Shown: one piece after another, positions 7,650 to 15,484 of the stretch
Layout: each line of letters starts with the position of its first letter
Position numbering within the stretch: the stretch's first letter is position 1
Assembly: GCA_028866575.1 (NCBI GenBank)
Contig: JAGWHU010000007.1
Location: 1-60,560, forward strand
Length of the DNA: 60,560 bases
DNA from: Candidatus Micrarchaeota archaeon
GTDB lineage: Archaea; Micrarchaeota; Micrarchaeia; Micrarchaeales; Micrarchaeaceae
Direction of reading: 5' to 3'
Notes under the pieces: model-generated
What the model was told of the DNA's origin: nothing
Seen by the model: the letters and a program-made list of their open reading frames with translations, nothing else
Databases searched by the model: none
Made by a program: the position numbers and the translations under genes

Positions 7650-8663
7650 ATGGAATACTCTTATACTAAAAGGGCCTTACTCAGGGAGCTGAGCGAGAAT
7701 TCCAGGGTCTCTGTCAGCGAATTGGCCCAAAAGACCAAACATTCAAGGAATACAATTATCAGCAATTTAAAGTTCCTGGAGAAGGAATTTGGAGTAAGGT
7801 ACACCTTAGAATTTGACATACAAAAGCTTGGGTATACGCATACGCAAATTTCGTTCATAAAATTTGGCATCAAGCCCACGCTTGAGGAGATAAAAGATGC
7901 TTTTAAGGGCGGCGAGAATTATATCATATTTTTAGCGGTTACGGAGGGCGATTCAGATTTGATACTCAAAACAATCGCAGACACCAGTACGGAATACATA
8001 TACTGGGGCATAGGCATTTACCAAAAGCTCATTAGATTCGATCCGGTAATCAGGTCATCGAACATAGTCAGCAACATTATCGGTTTTATGCCGCTGCCAT
8101 CTAGCGTCATCGAGAAGTTTGACCTGACAAAGATAAAAATGGACTCTCTTGACAAAAAGATACTCATACTGCTAAACAAGGACTGCAGGATGACTTACAA
8201 TGAGATAGCAAGAGAGCTTAAAGAAAATACTCAAACAATCCGTTATAGGTTACAGGTACTCGATAAGTCAAAATTGATCAGGAGATACACAATAGTCCTT
8301 GAAAAACCACCGCAAAAGCACATATTAGTATACAATTATTCGATTGCGTTAACGTCCAGCACGATTGAAAATTATAAGAGGAGCCTTGATTATTACGCAG
8401 ATGTAGAAGGCAGCCTGCCTTTTACCAACAAGTTTTTTTATGTCAGCTCGGCAATTGGGATGTATAATACCATAGGCATGGCATATTTCGACAACTTGGA
8501 CGAAGTGATTGCAACCCATAAAAGAATTTTTGAAAAGGATAAAATTGATATCAAACATTCAAAGATCCTCAATGTAATATACGGGAGCGTTCCGATACAA
8601 AATGCGGACATCAAGAAAATTGTAAAGCAGCGCAAGGACGAGATCCGTGCCTTTGGGCTATAA
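7650..8663 (+). CDS. Tandem Lrp/AsnC-type transcription regulator
   Basis: A 337-residue protein with two winged-helix domains. The first is at about 1-50 (RVSVSELAQKTKHSRNTIIS) and the second at about 165-215 (LDKKILILLNKDCRMTYNEIA, then TIRYRLQVL). Each is followed by an alpha/beta segment that could be a RAM-like ligand or dimer domain. Standard Lrp/AsnC proteins are about 150 residues with one such unit, so this is a tandem arrangement that could act as a pseudo-dimer within one chain. A TATA-like CATATATTTTAAAA lies about 40 bases upstream. Codon use is more AT-rich than neighbours. The effector is unknown. Confidence 0.8.
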   Translation: MEYSYTKRALLRELSENSRVSVSELAQKTKHSRNTIISNLKFLEKEFGVRYTLEFDIQKLGYTHTQISFIKFGIKPTLEEIKDAFKGGENYIIFLAVTEGDSDLILKTIADTSTEYIYWGIGIYQKLIRFDPVIRSSNIVSNIIGFMPLPSSVIEKFDLTKIKMDSLDKKILILLNKDCRMTYNEIARELKENTQTIRYRLQVLDKSKLIRRYTIVLEKPPQKHILVYNYSIALTSSTIENYKRSLDYYADVEGSLPFTNKFFYVSSAIGMYNTIGMAYFDNLDEVIATHKRIFEKDKIDIKHSKILNVIYGSVPIQNADIKKIVKQRKDEIRAFGL

Positions 8664-8678
8664 TAATCTTTTGCCAGC

Positions 8679-8697
8679 ATAGCCGGCATGCGGCTAT
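8679..8697. terminator. Hairpin after the tandem Lrp-type gene
   Basis: ATAGCCG and CGGCTAT form a perfect 7-bp stem around a GCATG loop, 15 bases past the stop codon. A T-rich stretch follows some 50 bases on. A role as terminator or 3' end stabiliser is likely but unproven. Confidence 0.4.
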
Positions 8698-8828
8698 CGG
8701 CTTGGTGCCGGTTTTCCCATAGCAAACATGAAACGTTGGCTTTTTAGCCTCGTTTTAATTGGAGAGTTTCCACGTACATAAATACGCACCTATTTATGCT
8801 ATAACTGAGTATTTACACTGATTAAATG

Positions 8829-9170
8829 ATGGAAAAGGATTACGATGAAAAGCACTGGTTCTTCAAGGCCTTGTTCATATTGGGGATAATCATTTTTGTG
8901 GGAGCGGTGTTCTTTTTTGCAGCACGATCAAACCCAAGCTTCTCTGCATTTAGCTTCGGTTGGAGCTGGGCATGGAATATTTTCTGGCTGTTGCTTTTTG
9001 TCTGGATTATATGGTGCATGGTTAGATGGATGTTCGGATGGCGATGGTATGGCGGAAGACACTGGCATGGTCATGGACATGCCAAGAGCATAGCAAGGAG
9101 AAGGTATGCAAGGGGAGAGATATCAAGGAAACAGTACCACGAAATAATAAAGGATCTTGACGACACATGA
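8829..9170 (+). CDS. SHOCT-domain membrane protein
   Basis: A 113-residue protein with two hydrophobic helices (about 12-32 and 44-66, rich in Trp and Phe), a His/Gly/Trp-rich linker (GGRHWHGHGHA) and a C-terminal SHOCT motif (RRRYARGEISRKQYHEIIKDL). SHOCT domains are short oligomerisation-like modules at the ends of many small membrane proteins. The His-rich linker might bind a metal. Start at ATG 8829, the second of two overlapping ATGs. Function unknown. Confidence 0.75.
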   Translation: MEKDYDEKHWFFKALFILGIIIFVGAVFFFAARSNPSFSAFSFGWSWAWNIFWLLLFVWIIWCMVRWMFGWRWYGGRHWHGHGHAKSIARRRYARGEISRKQYHEIIKDLDDT

Positions 9171-9307
9171 GATTCTTGTAATAGTTGTAATCTGATCCTT
9201 ACAGGAAGGTCAATTCCTGGAAATACATGATAGGGTCTACGGAGGCAACCGTATGAAATCAAAAGTGCTTTATATTTCATTTAATTAGTTATCTAATTGG
9301 GGAGTGA

Positions 9308-11698
9308 TTGGATACAACTAAAAGGTTAATTTTAGTCTGTTTAGTTCTCGGTGCTTTGGCAGTTCCGATAGGAATTGCTGCGCAGCCAAGCGGTGGCGAA
9401 TGGACCTATTTCACGCTTAATAATTATGACACAAGATATCAGGTTAACTCCACTATAAATTCAAGCAACGTCAACGCGTTGATCCTTGCATGGAATCTCA
9501 CAACGGCGAACTCAATAACCTCTACGCCGCTCGTGCAGGGAGGGAATGTCTACTTCGACGATTGGGGCGGATATGTATACTCGGTAAACATACTGACAGG
9601 CTCGGTAAACTGGAAGGAGAATCTGGGTGCGGGGATATCGTCAACCCCGATACTCTCTGGGGGCGTGCTCTACATAGCTCTGGGCCCCTCAGGAACTGCA
9701 GATGTAGGCCACTCCGTAGGAATACTCAAGGGCCCGAATGCAACAGCGGTGTTTGCGCTAAGCCAGTATACGGGAAATGTTATCTGGGTCGAGAACCTAA
9801 ACAAAACAACCCATATGGACGCCATATGGGGGTCTCCGATAATATACAAGAATTTGCTGTACATAGGCGTTGCATCGCAGGGAGACGAATCAGAAGTCGC
9901 ATGGAAGGGAAGTCTTTATGCAATATACACGGGCAACGGCACCATAGCATGGAACACCCTGACCGGTGGGCCTGATGGCGGGGACGGAGTATGGAGTTCT
10001 GTAGTTATTGATCCCAGCCTCAACTCGCTATACTTCGGAACAGGTAACCCTTATTCAAATAATACCTCCGCTAATTCGCTGTACGGCTATTCCGTGATAT
10101 CGCTAAATGCAACAACAGGGCATATGAACTGGTTTGACCAGGTATGTACCCAAGGATTAAATGCATGCGGCGATGCGGACTTCGGGTCAACGCCGAACCT
10201 ATTCACGGTTACCATAAAGAACTCAACGCACAATGTTGTAGGAATAGGCAACAAGGATGGAAGTTACTATATATTTGATAGAAGCAGCGGTGCGCAGCTT
10301 GAAAACTTTCCGGTAGGTACTGCAGAGACTCAGGCAAATCCGGATGGGGGCATAATAGGCCTTGCTGCCATGAACGGTACAACAAATCCCGAACTATTCA
10401 TACCTTCATACTATCATCCAAACTCAACGACAAGCGGTGTTGTTGAAGCGCTAAATCCATCAACAGGCGCCGTTGCATGGAGGTTTACAACCCCGGGAAC
10501 CGTAGATGGATCAGTTACAACGATACCTGGAGCGGTGCTGTTTGGCGACCAGGATGGCAACATCTATGTGCTATCAATGGCAAGTGGGGCGGAGCTCTTC
10601 CATTACAAGATTCCGGAAGGTATTGCAGGAGGGGTTAGCGATGCTGAAGGATATATACTTGCAGGGGGGCTTACAGGCTCTAAAAATACCCTGGGTCTGT
10701 ATGCGTTTAGGCTTCCAGCCTCTAACAGCATTACAAACACGATAAATGCAACAAATACGACCGTAAGCACGACCTCGCTGACCACAACCATCCCCGCAAA
10801 TGGCATCAAGACTTATAGCGAAACATTTGTTGAAAACGGGCTTGCGGCAAACGTACCATGGTCTGTAAGTTATCCGAACAGCACGAATATCAGGGTTTCA
10901 CTTGCCCCGAATGCCATAATCTTCAGCTCTAATCTCATATTTCCTACAAACCAGTTCATCGTGAAGGACGTGATATCCGGTAATGTCATATACGTCCCTG
11001 CGCCATCCAACGGCACGCTTGCCGCAAACGGCGTGCTTTCAATAAGCTTTGCTCCCGCAACCAATACAATCAACTCCACTACGACCATTGCAGCCAACAC
11101 AATTACTAGCAGCTCGAGTTCTAGCACGCTATCAACAACCACGTTGAATAGCACCACCATTAAGACAACCGTACCGGTAAGCACGACACCCCCCACGACC
11201 ACAATACACTCAAACCTTACGATAAATAAGACAAACAACGGCACCGTTGTAAGCGGGGTTACGGCTTCGGGTGGCTCCTTTAACGTTGCTTTTTGCGGAA
11301 GGAACCTGAGTGTTGCTGCCAGTGGCATAAGTGCAACAAATACAACAATAGTCCTAAACTATATTCAGTATGTCCTAAGCTTGAATAGACCTGTGCAACT
11401 GACTACTCTGCCAAACGGGTGCTATGCAGAGCTTACAAGCGTCTTAAACTCAACGACCAAACCAACTGCCACTCTAAGCTTCTTCCAAAAGGTAACGCCA
11501 TTTGTACAGCCAGGAATAAACAGCACAAGCACCGTCAACCATAATGTCAGCAGCAGTACGGTGAATGGCATATCGTCAATAAGAAGCGGTTCTAAAAATT
11601 CATTCTCAGCAACGCAAATCTATATCGGAATTGGAGCACTGGTTCTTATTTTTATAGCAATCGCGGCATGGCTGGCCACTAGAAAATCCGCCGACTAA
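9308..11698 (+). CDS. Secreted PQQ-type beta-propeller protein with C-terminal anchor
   Basis: A 796-residue surface protein. A signal peptide at 1-25 ends near AAQPS. Residues about 40-480 carry repeated propeller blades with the YxxDxxTGxxxW pattern of PQQ-binding quinoproteins (VYSVNILTGSVNW, VFALSQYTGNVIW, VISLNATTGHMNW, VEALNPSTGAVAW). Then come Ser/Thr/Asn-rich stalk segments, probably glycosylated, and a C-terminal membrane helix (IGIGALVLIFIAIAAWLA) with a basic stop. The propeller resembles soluble alcohol or sugar dehydrogenases, but the catalytic Asp and Ca site are not provable by eye, so it may be a non-enzymatic adhesin. The TTG start follows GGGGAGTGA. Confidence 0.8.
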   Translation: MDTTKRLILVCLVLGALAVPIGIAAQPSGGEWTYFTLNNYDTRYQVNSTINSSNVNALILAWNLTTANSITSTPLVQGGNVYFDDWGGYVYSVNILTGSVNWKENLGAGISSTPILSGGVLYIALGPSGTADVGHSVGILKGPNATAVFALSQYTGNVIWVENLNKTTHMDAIWGSPIIYKNLLYIGVASQGDESEVAWKGSLYAIYTGNGTIAWNTLTGGPDGGDGVWSSVVIDPSLNSLYFGTGNPYSNNTSANSLYGYSVISLNATTGHMNWFDQVCTQGLNACGDADFGSTPNLFTVTIKNSTHNVVGIGNKDGSYYIFDRSSGAQLENFPVGTAETQANPDGGIIGLAAMNGTTNPELFIPSYYHPNSTTSGVVEALNPSTGAVAWRFTTPGTVDGSVTTIPGAVLFGDQDGNIYVLSMASGAELFHYKIPEGIAGGVSDAEGYILAGGLTGSKNTLGLYAFRLPASNSITNTINATNTTVSTTSLTTTIPANGIKTYSETFVENGLAANVPWSVSYPNSTNIRVSLAPNAIIFSSNLIFPTNQFIVKDVISGNVIYVPAPSNGTLAANGVLSISFAPATNTINSTTTIAANTITSSSSSSTLSTTTLNSTTIKTTVPVSTTPPTTTIHSNLTINKTNNGTVVSGVTASGGSFNVAFCGRNLSVAASGISATNTTIVLNYIQYVLSLNRPVQLTTLPNGCYAELTSVLNSTTKPTATLSFFQKVTPFVQPGINSTSTVNHNVSSSTVNGISSIRSGSKNSFSATQIYIGIGALVLIFIAIAAWLATRKSAD

Positions 11699-12045
11699 GA
11701 ATTAGCAGCTGTTTAATGGCATATACAATGCTTATGATAAGTGAATCAAATCATTACGATAGAAGCGTGATGTCCCATCGAGCGTTACCCATTTGGGTTC
11801 TATGCTTTTCGGTTACAGCCATTAACCCACTTATAAAACATTGTCGACTTAGATCATAATAAACTTACTTCAAGAATAGCTTAAAACCTTATCAATGTTC
11901 TAAGCATCCTACTCTTTTACTGTATCATATAAAATGAAATTTGCTATAACTGTAATTAGTATTATTATCAACATTAAAGCTGGAAGGATGCCTAAGTTGA
12001 GTAGTAAGGTCTTGAAGAATATATTAGCTTGTGGAAACTAAATAG
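11699..12045. other. AT-rich gene-free spacer at island edge
   Basis: No ORF is supported. Composition drops sharply in GC relative to the preceding gene. The only structured element is the decayed tRNA-end-like repeat at 11773-11810 (listed separately). The stretch looks like the worn outer boundary of the tRNA-Glu island. Confidence 0.5.
11773..11810 (-). repeat. Decayed tRNA-Glu 3'-end-like att remnant, outer copy
   Basis: This 38-base stretch aligns without gaps to 13529-13566 (about 30 of 38 positions identical by eye). It keeps TCCCATCG at one end and GGTTCTATGCTTTTC at the other. The TCCCATCG part corresponds to the 3' end of the intact tRNA-Glu at 14796-14870. The central ACCC-AAAT-GGGT stem has changed together with its partner in the other copy (GAACC-TAAA-GGTTC), so pairing is kept. 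This suggests an old attachment site. Confidence 0.5.
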
Positions 12046-12570
12046 TTAATCTTTGTATCGTTCTATTTTGTTATTTGATACAATATAGAATTCAATATTT
12101 TTTTCTCTATTATTTTCCGAAATATAACATATATTGTCTTCCTTGTCATCATACAACTTAATTTTTTTGTATGATTTAGATAACTTCTTTACAATATTTG
12201 ATTTCCATAACTCATCTTTTATTTTGTAACTTTTTCGGATTATAAGCTCATCATAATTTACTCTGTTTGTACTCAGTAGTTTTTCTGTAAAAATTCTGGT
12301 CTTATTTGTTCGTGCAGTAAGTATAAAAATATCATAATCCACACTTTTTGATATTACCTTATACAGCGTTTTATTTAGTTTAGAGTATTTAGTATATTTT
12401 GACTGTGCAAGCTTGTATATTTTTTCCTTAATATCATTAGGTAATTTCCTTACAGCTTCTCTGTCAATTCTTCTACCCAAAACTTCTTTACTTGAAAGTT
12501 CTATTCCTTCTTTAGTAAAAAATAAGGTATCATCAAAGTCTACGAGTAATAGATTCTTTTTCCTAGCCAT
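12046..12570 (-). CDS. HAD-superfamily phosphatase-like protein
   Basis: A 174-residue protein with the HAD motifs: DFDDTLFF (Asp11 nucleophile, Asp13 acid/base), ILTARTN (motif II) and LYDDKEDNI (acidic metal site, motif IV). The small helical cap between motifs I and II suggests a substrate such as a nucleotide or sugar phosphate. Its ATG overlaps the upstream gene's stop by 8 bases (ATGGCTAG), so the two are translationally coupled. It is strongly AT-rich compared with the core genome, indicating acquisition. Substrate unknown. Confidence 0.8.
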   Translation of the reverse strand: MARKKNLLLVDFDDTLFFTKEGIELSSKEVLGRRIDREAVRKLPNDIKEKIYKLAQSKYTKYSKLNKTLYKVISKSVDYDIFILTARTNKTRIFTEKLLSTNRVNYDELIIRKSYKIKDELWKSNIVKKLSKSYKKIKLYDDKEDNICYISENNREKNIEFYIVSNNKIERYKD

Positions 12571-13357
12571 CTACACCAATGCCCTTAAAATATTCCATTT
12601 CTCTCTGAACTAAACCTAAGTACCTATCTTCATTACTTTTGGGTTTTTCTCTTACAACTACAATATCTGATATTTTTATAGGTATTGAGTGAGCAGAACC
12701 AGTGGAATTTTGTACTAGAATGATATTTGTACGTCCGTTTCCGTTAGTCGAATGTGTATTTTGTATTGCAGCCAGATATGCTCTATGTGTTCCATCACGT
12801 ATAACTGCAAGCATATTGTTTTTATCCAATATGGTTTTTGCTCCAGCCAACATTTTTGTTAAGTCGATTTTGGTATCGCCTTCTGACCCTTTGTAATCTA
12901 TCGTAGGTGCATCTTTGACTCTTTTTTCAAGATTAGAAACAGCCTCCCTAAATAGCTTTTTAGGAAGCACTTCTACTATTACTGGTAGATAAATTGCTGC
13001 ATATTTGTTGTATTTTAAAACTAGGGATGGTGAAGCTTGCATTGAGCCAAAACCCAAACGACTAAAGGTTGGATTTATATCTGTAATTAGCATTGATAAT
13101 TTTTCAGAAGATGCAAATAATTGCATAGCATATACTGAGTCGCCATTTAATTCATGTGTAGATACAGATGTATTTTTGTATACGCGTGTACCTCTCCTAT
13201 TTTTTACATTTCTTAATAGATCACGCACTTCAATATCATTGATGGGTCTTATATCTAACTTCTCTAGTTTTCCTTCAAATACGGCTAGTTTTATTATATC
13301 CCTTACACCAATTACTGCTTCGGATTCTTTTATTGCACTTCTAAGAGTGCTACCCAA
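12563..13357 (-). CDS. ParB/DGQHR-like protein, partner of the HAD protein
   Basis: A protein of at least 264 residues. The region MLAVIRDGTHRAYLAA near residue 185 resembles the DG-x-HR core seen in ParB/Srx nucleases and in DGQHR/DndB proteins. The rest is not recognised. The start is uncertain: TTG at 13357 is used here, but the frame stays open for about 29 more codons upstream without an ATG, and a TATA element (TATAAAG on the minus strand near 13434-13440) lies further up. It is coupled to the HAD gene. The pair sits in the tRNA-Glu island, where defence or parasitism genes are common. Confidence 0.55.
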   Translation of the reverse strand: MGSTLRSAIKESEAVIGVRDIIKLAVFEGKLEKLDIRPINDIEVRDLLRNVKNRRGTRVYKNTSVSTHELNGDSVYAMQLFASSEKLSMLITDINPTFSRLGFGSMQASPSLVLKYNKYAAIYLPVIVEVLPKKLFREAVSNLEKRVKDAPTIDYKGSEGDTKIDLTKMLAGAKTILDKNNMLAVIRDGTHRAYLAAIQNTHSTNGNGRTNIILVQNSTGSAHSIPIKISDIVVVREKPKSNEDRYLGLVQREMEYFKGIGVDG

Positions 13358-13525
13358 GCTAAGATTTTCCAGTATTTCTTTTGAATCTAAATGTAGCTTG
13401 AATCCGTTTTTACCTAATTGCAGGAAATCCCCCTTTATATGTATGGATCAGCATTATTAAGTATTCTCGTTTATATGAAATAAAAGAGTGCGGTTTTCCT
13501 TGAATACCACTATCCCGCTCCCTTT

Positions 13526-13566
13526 TGCTCCCATCGGGATTTGAACCTTTAGGTTCTATGCTTTTC
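13526..13566 (-). repeat. tRNA-Glu 3'-end copy (att-like), inner
   Basis: The first 22 bases, 13526-13547, are identical to 14796-14817, the 3' end of the intact tRNA-Glu gene, in the same orientation. Beyond the tRNA part, GGTTCTATGCTTTTC is shared with 11773-11810. A direct repeat of a tRNA 3' end on the far side of foreign genes is the usual footprint of tyrosine-integrase insertion into a tRNA gene, but no integrase remains here. Confidence 0.75.
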
Positions 13567-13572
13567 ATCTCA

Positions 13573-13758
13573 TCATGGTTTTATTGATAAACGTTCCTTT
13601 ACCTTATGGTATAACTTAGGGTCTCTATTTGCGGTCTTCAATACGGAATTTATCAGCATAGTTTGCTGCCTTGACCATACGCTATTGGTGTGGGTCTTCA
13701 TGTAATTTACCCAGAACCTTACAAAGCCAAGCCTTTCTTTCAGATCCCTATTCGAAGC
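13573..13758 (-). CDS. Small partner of the nucleotidyltransferase
   Basis: A 61-residue basic protein (MASNRDLKERLGFVRFWVNYM...). Its ATG lies inside the last codons of the nucleotidyltransferase gene (overlap 13748-13758), so the two are translated together. Helical by eye, with Trp and Arg-rich patches. It does not show the R-x4-6-H motif of HEPN toxins, so the pair is not a standard MNT-HEPN module. It may be an antitoxin-like or adaptor subunit; this is a guess from context. Confidence 0.55.
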   Translation of the reverse strand, partial: ASNRDLKERLGFVRFWVNYMKTHTNSVWSRQQTMLINSVLKTANRDPKLYHKVKERLSIKP

Positions 13759-14350
13759 CATATTCAACCATCTTCTTTTCTACTCCAAGTCTCTTAGCTA
13801 TATTATGCATTAGTTCCTTATTAAGTTTGTCTTTAAACAGTTCGTAGACATGCGTGGCATCTTCAATGTCCTTGTCGCTTCCGAGCCATAACTTGAATGG
13901 TATCTGTATCTCGAATGGCGAAACATTGAGATGTCTGTCGTTAATTATGACCTCCAATGGCTTATTCAATGACATAAAATCAGTCTCCTTTTTAGGTAAC
14001 TTTATTTCAAAATTCGGAACTGCTTCGCCAATCTTTGCTATCCTTATTGGTAGATGCTCATTTAGGATTTCGAATGCCTCTTCTTTCCCATCCCCATTAA
14101 TGAGCCATAACCCGTTCTTGCCAAGTTCGTCGAAAAACTTGCCGAATGTGGCTGAATCTGTAACCTCAATGAAAATGTCCACATCCTCCGTAGTCCTTGT
14201 CCTGCCGAACAGTATGGCGACATAGCCGCTGATTACCACGTATTTTATCCCTACATTATTGAACAATGATACAAATTTAAGAACCAGCTCATCTAACTCT
14301 GACAATTCCCTATTGAATATCAGCCTGCTACCATCCAATGTATACTCCAT
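13748..14350 (-). CDS. Nucleotidyltransferase-fold protein (AbiEii/MNT-like)
   Basis: A 200-residue protein with the DNA-polymerase-beta-like nucleotidyltransferase core: a helix, then GYVAILFGRTRTTEDVDIFI, in which the Asp pair DVDIF is the metal-binding site. A third acidic residue should lie in the following sheet (around EVIINDRHLNVS). Such proteins act as toxins (AbiEii, MenT), antitoxins (MNT) or tRNA-modifying enzymes. The ATG at 14350 follows GTGAC; a GTG 9 bases upstream is possible. It is part of the 1.27-kb module between two tRNA-Glu ends and is coupled to a 61-residue partner. Confidence 0.78.
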   Translation of the reverse strand: MEYTLDGSRLIFNRELSELDELVLKFVSLFNNVGIKYVVISGYVAILFGRTRTTEDVDIFIEVTDSATFGKFFDELGKNGLWLINGDGKEEAFEILNEHLPIRIAKIGEAVPNFEIKLPKKETDFMSLNKPLEVIINDRHLNVSPFEIQIPFKLWLGSDKDIEDATHVYELFKDKLNKELMHNIAKRLGVEKKMVEYGFE

Positions 14351-14369
14351 TCGAGTCACTTTAATGTAC

Positions 14370-14756
14370 TTATTTTGATTTTACACGCCTATCTGCCTTT
14401 CTAAATATCTTTATTTTGAACCATTGTTCTTGGAACTCAGTTAATGCTTTTATTTGTTCATCCAAGTAGGCTTTATTAAACGGGACTACAATGAGTTTGT
14501 CATCATTATCTTCAGTTCTGACTATTATTGCTATACACCTTCCACGAAAACTGTTTATGGGTTTGAATACGCCCAAAACATATGCATCGATATCCTCTCC
14601 ATCCGCAGATTTTTCTCTTTTTACATAACCATAATTTATCGGATAAATAAAGTCGTGCTTAGGATGCCTACTACCTAATGGTCGGTCTATGGTGACACTA
14701 ACAGTTTTACCTATAAATTTTCTTGAGTTTATATGTTCTTCATTATTTGCACGCAT
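14370..14756 (-). CDS. Inorganic-pyrophosphatase-like small protein
   Basis: A 128-residue protein resembling the short family I pyrophosphatase homologues. VTIDRPLGSRHPKHDFIYPINYGYV followed by DGEDIDAYVLGVF corresponds to the PPase substrate strand and the DGDPxD metal loop. It is shorter than a full family I enzyme (about 170 residues) and one acidic position differs from the canonical DxDPxD. It may hydrolyse PPi or a related nucleotide. GGTTGAT precedes the ATG. As the gene nearest tRNA-Glu in the island, it is probably acquired. Confidence 0.75.
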   Translation of the reverse strand: MRANNEEHINSRKFIGKTVSVTIDRPLGSRHPKHDFIYPINYGYVKREKSADGEDIDAYVLGVFKPINSFRGRCIAIIVRTEDNDDKLIVVPFNKAYLDEQIKALTEFQEQWFKIKIFRKADRRVKSK

Positions 14757-14795
14757 ATCAACCAACTATTTTTAGCTAGGTTCAAATCTCCCCTG

Positions 14796-14870
14796 TGCTC
14801 CCATCGGGATTTGAACCCGAGTTCCTGGGTTGAAAGCCCAGTGTCCTTGGCCGAGCTGGACGATAGGAGC
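14796..14870 (-). tRNA. tRNA-Glu (anticodon UUC)
   Basis: A complete cloverleaf on the minus strand. The acceptor stem GCTCCTA pairs with TGGGAGC (one G-U), and the anticodon stem CTGGG/CCCAG holds the loop CTTTCAA with anticodon TTC at its centre. The T-arm is GGGTTCAAATCCC. The discriminator base is A and CCA is not encoded. Its 3' 22 bases are repeated exactly at 13526-13547, so it has served as an integration target. Confidence 0.95.
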
Positions 14871-14938
14871 TTGGATGATTCTATGGTATGGTAATAATAT
14901 ATTAACTTTCCCTTATAACTTATAAAACGGGGGGTAAA

Positions 14939-15484
14939 ATGATACTTTCAGACTTCGATTTGATGAACTACCTGAACAGCAAGAGGCTGAAGATAGAGCC
15001 GTTCTCAAGGGAGATAGTGCGCGAGAACGGGATAGATTTCCGGCTTGCTGACGAGATAGCATACCACAGGAAGGACCTTGGCGACGATTTCGTTATGGAT
15101 CCGTCAAACAAGGAGATGATAGAAAGGGCGTACGACGTGAGGAAAAAGCAGGAGACGCTCGTGATAGGGCCGCGCGAGCAGGTTCTTCTTTCTACCATAG
15201 AGCACGTTGCGCTGCCCGACGATCTTGTCGGCGTCGTTGAGCTGAGGAGCACGTGGGCAAGGCACGGCTTTTCCATGCCCCCGACCATAATAGATGCTGG
15301 ATTCAACGGCAACGTAACCCTTGAGGTGATAAACAACGCGCCGTACAAGATAGCGCTGAAGCCGAACACCAGGTTCGCGCACATAGTTTTCATAAAGGCG
15401 AGCAACGCCGTGGAAAGCAGCTACTCCAAGGGATCCTATTCAGGGCAGATGGGCGTGAGGCTGCCCAAGGTAATAAGCGAGTAG
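14939..15484 (+). CDS. dcd: dCTP deaminase
   Basis: A 181-residue trimeric deaminase converting dCTP to dUTP in pyrimidine deoxynucleotide synthesis. ELRSTWARHGF carries the conserved Ser/Arg substrate residues, and DAGFNGNVTLEV carries the catalytic Glu. N-terminal ILSDFDLMNYL and NGIDFRLADEI are typical. No dUTPase domain motif is evident, though some archaeal enzymes are bifunctional. GGGGGGT before the ATG is a strong ribosome binding site. It lies divergently from tRNA-Glu. Confidence 0.93.
   Translation: MILSDFDLMNYLNSKRLKIEPFSREIVRENGIDFRLADEIAYHRKDLGDDFVMDPSNKEMIERAYDVRKKQETLVIGPREQVLLSTIEHVALPDDLVGVVELRSTWARHGFSMPPTIIDAGFNGNVTLEVINNAPYKIALKPNTRFAHIVFIKASNAVESSYSKGSYSGQMGVRLPKVISE

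Noticed and set aside
9308-11698. Calling the propeller protein an alcohol dehydrogenase
   Set aside because: Blade motifs are visible, but the catalytic and metal residues cannot be confirmed.
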